Under the pieces are notes generated by a model, which made no database searches, was not told the origin of the DNA, and saw only the letters and a list, made by a program, of their open reading frames with translations. 8,412 nucleotides of DNA from DATGHS01 sp035307785 (GTDB taxonomy: Bacteria; Planctomycetota; Planctomycetia; Gemmatales; Gemmataceae). Shown piece by piece: positions 5,542-8,412 of the stretch. The first letter of the stretch is position 1. Every line of letters starts with the position of its first letter. The DNA lies in the NCBI GenBank assembly GCA_035307785.1, contig DATGHS010000074.1:1-8412 (forward strand). Reading direction: 5' to 3'. The position numbers and the translations under genes are program-made.

Positions 5542-5579
5542 GAACCCCATTGCCGGCACGGACGCCGTCAGTGGGGTTT
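5542..5579 (+). terminator. Intercistronic stem-loop between the two DUF11 genes
   Basis: GAACCCCA (5542-5549) pairs with TGGGGTTTC (5572-5580) with one bulged T, and an inner ACGG/CCGT stem sits in the loop. Only a short TTT follows, so it may be a weak terminator, an mRNA-stabilising hairpin, or chance. Confidence 0.35.
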
Positions 5580-5630
5580 CGCAATTATGCGGGGCAAGAT
5601 TCCGATCTCGCCAGGACTTGGGAGCGAAAC

Positions 5631-6437
5631 ATGAAAGGCCGAGCTTATCTGACAGTCATCGCAGTTTTGGCTCTTACCTTGGCGAGCGAAGTGTCGGCTG
5701 TGATCGCGCAAACGCCCATGACACCTGTGGCACCACTTCTCGAACTCGAGGTGGTACATCCGAAATCGCTTCCGCGCTCTGAATCCACGTACACGGTTCG
5801 GGTTACAAATGGCGGCAAAACGCCGGCGAGGAACGTAACTGTCGATGCGAGGATTCCGATCAATTACGGGTTCTTGCAAGCCGGCGAGGATGGACAATTC
5901 GACGAAAAGACGCGAACCGTTCATTGGCAGATTAGCGAAATTGATGCTGGCCAATCACGCGACGTTATTTTGCGGGTTCGCTTCCTGCAACCTTTCGAAA
6001 ACCAATTCAAGATCGTAGTCCGTGAAAACGGACGAAGTCATGCGGAGATAGTCTTTCCAGGCGGCTGGCAAGGTCTGTGGTACCCTCTTATCGAGGTCAG
6101 TGCGTCGGAAAGGGAGCTTCATATTGGCGACATCTGTGAATTTGAGATTCGAATTACGAATCTTATGACAGTCCCAGATCGCACCTTAAAGCTGAAATGC
6201 ATTATCCCGGACGTTTTGGAATTCGTATCGGCCAACAGGCCAACCTCATTTGTCCGGAAAGGGCGCGAAATCAACTTTGAGCCAATAACGGAATTGAGGC
6301 CTCGTGATGACACCTATTTGCGAGTGAAATGTAAGGCTAAAGAACCGGGAAAGGCAATCTTCAGGGTTCGGATGAGCAGCATGATGGTCGAAGATGAGAC
6401 TGCACGCGATGAAACTACGAGTATTTCTAAGGACTGA
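5631..6437 (+). CDS. Secreted DUF11 protein, shorter paralogue, 268 aa
   Basis: A signal peptide is clear (MKGRAYLTVIAVLALTLASE, likely cleavage near VSA or VIA). Two DUF11-like domains follow, at about residues 35-145 and 150-268. They align along their length with the last two domains of the upstream protein: TYTVRVTNGGKTPARNV against TYTIKVANPGDAPAANV, RTVHWQISEIDAGQSRDV against RTVQWFLGEVGPGQSREV, and GKAIFRVRMSS against GVAIFKGRISS. It lacks the Pro-rich linker and the first two domains. The ATG at 5631 has GGAG at 5621-5624; the TTG frame opening at 5508 is rejected. Codons are much less GC-biased than in the neighbour (for example AATTACGAATCTTATGACA), so it has drifted, is weakly expressed, or came from elsewhere. 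Its role is unknown; a surface protein is the simplest guess. Confidence 0.82.
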   Translation: MKGRAYLTVIAVLALTLASEVSAVIAQTPMTPVAPLLELEVVHPKSLPRSESTYTVRVTNGGKTPARNVTVDARIPINYGFLQAGEDGQFDEKTRTVHWQISEIDAGQSRDVILRVRFLQPFENQFKIVVRENGRSHAEIVFPGGWQGLWYPLIEVSASERELHIGDICEFEIRITNLMTVPDRTLKLKCIIPDVLEFVSANRPTSFVRKGREINFEPITELRPRDDTYLRVKCKAKEPGKAIFRVRMSSMMVEDETARDETTSISKD

Positions 6438-6480
6438 TTCCACCTTTCACGACGAAACCGCAAGCGCCTTGCTGGAAAAC

Positions 6481-6522
6481 GCCAACGCCCCGAATGGATT
6501 TGGGTCCATTCGGGGCGTTGGC
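6481..6522. terminator. Bidirectional terminator between convergent genes
   Basis: GCCAACGCCCCGAATGGA (6481-6498) and its exact complement (6505-6522) form a perfect 18-bp stem with loop TTTGGG. It is followed by CTTTG on the plus strand, and on the minus strand by TTTTCC (from GGAAAA at 6474-6479). It lies 43 nt after the DUF11 stop and 36 nt from the stop of the convergent gene, so it can serve both. Confidence 0.85.
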
Positions 6523-6558
6523 TTTGATTCCTTCAGGAAATCCATTTCCGGCTACGGC

Positions 6559-7599
6559 TTACTGGCCTTTCTCGACCAGGTTGACCTTCGCGGCATGGTA
6601 GAGAGCGCCTCCCAGAGGAAGGCTCGTCCTATTCGCGAGGACTTCGCCCTGGATGCTGACCAAGTCGCCATCTTCATAGTTGGCCATGTCGATGTCGCGG
6701 GCCAAGACCACAGAGCCGCCGTAACGATCTTCCTGAGAAATCGGGGCATAACGAACTACCCAGACGCCCCCGTCGGTATGCACGAAAAACAGCTGCCCCG
6801 TGAGCTTGCTGTAATCGGGGGAAGCCGAAGCCTTCCCTTGGTACCGACGGGCCAGATCAAAAGGGTTTTTGGGGCCCTCCAGCTCGATGCCGATCTTCGC
6901 CGGGGTGATGATCGTGCCGTTCGAGCCGATGGTTGGCATCTTCTGCGGGGTGGTAGCCGGCGGGGTGGCCGGGGCCGGAGCCGGCATGGCGCCGCCGCAG
7001 CACGGAGCCGAGCAGGCGTCGCAGCCGCCGCAGCAGCCGCTTTCCTTGTGGTGACGGTGGAACATGCCGGTGAAGCGAGCCCAGTAGCCCTTCTTGTGCT
7101 CTTCGCCACAGCAGCTGGTTTCACAGCAGGGCGGCGGGCACACAGGCTTGCAGCACGGAGCCGGAGCGGCGCAGCACGGAGCGGGGCATGGCGGCGGGCA
7201 AGCTGGCTTGCAGCAGACCGGAGCCGGGCAGCACGGCGCCGGGCATGGCGGCGGGCAAGCTGGCTTGCAGCAGACCGGAGCCGGGCAGCATGGCGCCGGG
7301 CACGGCGGCGGGCACACGGGCTTGCAGCAAACCGGAGCCGGGCAGCACGGAGCCGGAGCCGGGCAGCACGATTCGGCGCCGCAGCCTTCTTTGTGATGGC
7401 GACCGAACAAGCGACCGAACAGACCAACGCGGTGCTTTTCGCCGCCGCAAGGAGCTTCACAGCAGCTGCCGCAAGCGCCGCAGCCGCCACAACACGAACC
7501 AGTGGAAACGACGGCCGGGGCCGCCGGGGCAGCCGGAGCGGGGGCTGGATCAGCGCCCGCCATCCAGGCTGTCGTTAGCAAGAGAAACGCAGCATTCAC
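6559..7599 (-). CDS. Secreted Cys/Pro-rich repeat protein with C-terminal beta domain, 346 aa
   Basis: A short signal peptide (VNAAFLLLTTAWMAGA, cleavage near residue 16) leads into an Ala/Pro stretch, then a region with 43 cysteines between residues 36 and 201. Its centre is four 19-residue repeats (85-103, 104-122, 123-141, 142-159) of the form CCPAPVCCKPxCPPPCPAP. Two related basic segments flank them, each ending RHHKE(S)GC (about 56-73 and 169-189). Residues about 260-346 form a separate domain (DYSKLTGQLFFVH, VWVVRYAP, EDRYGGSVVLA, DGDLVSIQGEV, LGGALYHAAKV), probably a small beta barrel that I associate with planctomycetes. Function is unknown. Metal binding or disulfide cross-linking in the Pro- and Cys-rich planctomycete envelope is plausible. 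The GTG start at 7599 has GGAGG 7 nt upstream, which favours it over the upstream frame extension. Confidence 0.8.
   Translation of the reverse strand: MNAAFLLLTTAWMAGADPAPAPAAPAAPAVVSTGSCCGGCGACGSCCEAPCGGEKHRVGLFGRLFGRHHKEGCGAESCCPAPAPCCPAPVCCKPVCPPPCPAPCCPAPVCCKPACPPPCPAPCCPAPVCCKPACPPPCPAPCCAAPAPCCKPVCPPPCCETSCCGEEHKKGYWARFTGMFHRHHKESGCCGGCDACSAPCCGGAMPAPAPATPPATTPQKMPTIGSNGTIITPAKIGIELEGPKNPFDLARRYQGKASASPDYSKLTGQLFFVHTDGGVWVVRYAPISQEDRYGGSVVLARDIDMANYEDGDLVSIQGEVLANRTSLPLGGALYHAAKVNLVEKGQ
7184..7354 (-). repeat. 57-bp tandem repeats coding for 19-residue Cys/Pro units
   Basis: On the plus strand GGGCAYGGCGGCGGGCA recurs at 7184, 7241 and 7298, a 57-bp period. The first two units are nearly identical at the DNA level, and a more diverged copy lies towards 7132. 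Near-identity of some units implies recent duplication or gene conversion. Confidence 0.85.
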
Positions 7600-8210
7600 G
7601 GTCAAACCTCCATATGGGGATTGTGTCGGCGCGGGTCCATGGCTGAGGAGCCGGTTGCTTTCTCCAAGAAAACATCCAGCCCGTGCCTTCCCACACGCTT
7701 CGGACATATCCTCCCAGTCTTCCGTCTCCCAGAAGCTTGGGTCCGAAGTCCTGCTACCTTATTTCGGCTGCCTCTCTTTCGGCCTTTAGCAACTTCCCCC
7801 CAAATCCGCCATTCCACAAGTTTATCCAGATACCGGATTTTCGCGGCGAAGCGGATCTAACGAAAGTAGTTTAAACGAGCGGGGTGGATCGGCTCGATAC
7901 GGATTAGCCCCAGTTCCATGCCAACCTTTTCACCATGTCCATAAGCGAGTTGCGACGAGATGGTTCGAGAAGTTAAATGGCCAAAAATGCAGTTGTTACC
8001 GGAACATTCTCTCTCGCGAAAGAGTATTTTTCTTACTAATGCGGTTGACTTTCGCTGCTGGTTGCCCTAGCCTAATGCGTAGTCTGCATCAACCCGCCGG
8101 ATAGAATCGATTAGAACGAAAGCGCCGCCCTCCCTCCCAAGGCGTTTCAATAAACTACGACAATCTGCCAAGACGGTGTTTCCATCCTCCCTCTTTCGGA
8201 GAACGCGAGC
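7600..8210. other. Divergent intergenic region
   Basis: This region separates the leftward Cys-rich gene from the rightward DUF1501 gene. Small open frames on both strands lack ribosome binding sites and recognisable sequence. I see one promoter candidate (8045-8073, +) and no RNA gene. The leftward promoter was not identified with confidence. Confidence 0.5.
8045..8073 (+). promoter_or_regulatory. Candidate promoter for the DUF1501 gene
   Basis: TTGACT (8045-8050) is followed after exactly 17 bp by TAGCCT (8068-8073). The -35 box is good and the -10 box weak (TA...T). The leader would be about 130 nt. Confidence 0.35.
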
Positions 8211-8412
8211 ATGAGCGACGCTATTCGTGGAACCTGGCACGATGATCCGGCGCATTTCCGCAAGCCGTCGCGGCGCTGGTTCCTGCAGGTGGGTGTAGTG
8301 GGCGCCCTTGGCCTATCGTTGAGCGACTATTTCCGACTGACTGCTCGCGCTGATAATGAAGAGCGCGATGGTCCCAGCAAGGAAGGGCCGGCGAAATCGG
8401 TCATTCATATTT
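8211..8412 (+). CDS. DUF1501 domain protein, N-terminal part (runs off the window)
   Basis: The first 67 residues are visible. A twin-arginine leader, SRRWFLQVGVVGALGLSLSD, near residues 20-39 is typical of DUF1501 proteins, which carry the Tat motif shortly after the N-terminus. It is followed by a spacer with AKSVIHI, the usual beginning of the DUF1501 domain. Members are exported in folded form and are greatly expanded in planctomycetes, often next to DUF1549/DUF1553 cytochrome-like genes; here the upstream neighbour is an unrelated divergent gene. Some members resemble sulfatase/phosphatase-fold enzymes, but the substrate is not known. The ATG at 8211 is preceded by GGAG (8198-8201). The active-site part of the protein lies beyond the window. 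Confidence 0.88.
   Translation, partial: MSDAIRGTWHDDPAHFRKPSRRWFLQVGVVGALGLSLSDYFRLTARADNEERDGPSKEGPAKSVIHI

Noticed and set aside
5508..5630. TTG start overlapping the stop of the first DUF11 gene
   Set aside because: It would bury the signal peptide behind 41 residues. The ATG at 5631 has GGAG upstream and begins with a clean signal sequence.
6394..7578. 394-residue open frame on the plus strand
   Set aside because: It is antisense to the Cys-rich gene, has low-complexity Ala/Arg composition from the repeat, and runs through the terminator stem.
7600..7707. Upstream extension of the Cys-rich protein to 382 residues
   Set aside because: The GTG at 7599 has GGAGG at good spacing and starts a signal peptide. 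The extension would hide it.
7621..7874. Small open frames between the Cys-rich and DUF1501 genes
   Set aside because: They have no ribosome binding site or recognisable motif, overlap one another in different frames, and lie in the promoter region of the divergent pair.
8010..8036. CTCTCTCGCGAAAGAG followed by TATTTTT as a rho-independent terminator
   Set aside because: The palindrome has a mismatch and no loop, so it would not form a stable RNA hairpin, and no gene ends just upstream on this strand.

Overview
The window looks like chromosomal DNA from a planctomycete, most likely of the Pirellula/Blastopirellula type. The reasons are a DUF1501 protein with a twin-arginine leader at the right edge, a pair of secreted DUF11-repeat proteins, a secreted Cys/Pro-rich protein with a C-terminal domain I associate with planctomycetes, and a palindromic repeat cluster of a kind common in planctomycetes and cyanobacteria. 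This assignment comes from family recognition by eye, not from a search.

Left part (1-2828): a chromosomal (sedentary) integron with class 1-like geometry. A 451-residue integron integrase (intI, 1473-2828, +) carries the IntI-specific insert and all tyrosine-recombinase catalytic residues, but has two N-terminal SAM-like DNA-binding domains in tandem. Divergently upstream lies an attI candidate (about 1230-1334) with two pairs of direct repeats and a possible cassette promoter firing leftwards. Two genes of unknown function follow on the minus strand (901-1215 and 82-711). Each sits in a cassette-like unit: the leading edge of each unit is perfectly complementary to an R''-like box near its trailing end (10 bp for the first, 8 bp for the second). 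The first unit ends in a well-formed 97-bp attC with R'', L'', L' and R' boxes and one extrahelical base. The array probably continues beyond position 1.

Middle part (2829-3612): about 780 bp without a convincing gene, holding a pair of 21-bp-spaced direct repeats, a palindromic repeat cluster, a 12-bp tandem repeat array and a good promoter.

Right-middle part (3613-6437): two secreted DUF11 proteins in tandem. The first has about four domains and strongly biased, GC-rich codons. The second is a shorter, compositionally different paralogue of the last two domains. They may be envelope or surface proteins. A perfect 18-bp stem (6481-6522) separates them from the convergent Cys/Pro-rich secreted protein (6559-7599, -), which has four 19-residue repeats and 43 cysteines. 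About 610 bp later the DUF1501 gene starts (8211) and runs off the window.

Main point of interest: an integron whose three visible recombination junctions all read GTTCG rather than the textbook GTTRRRY, paired with an integrase that has a doubled N-terminal domain.
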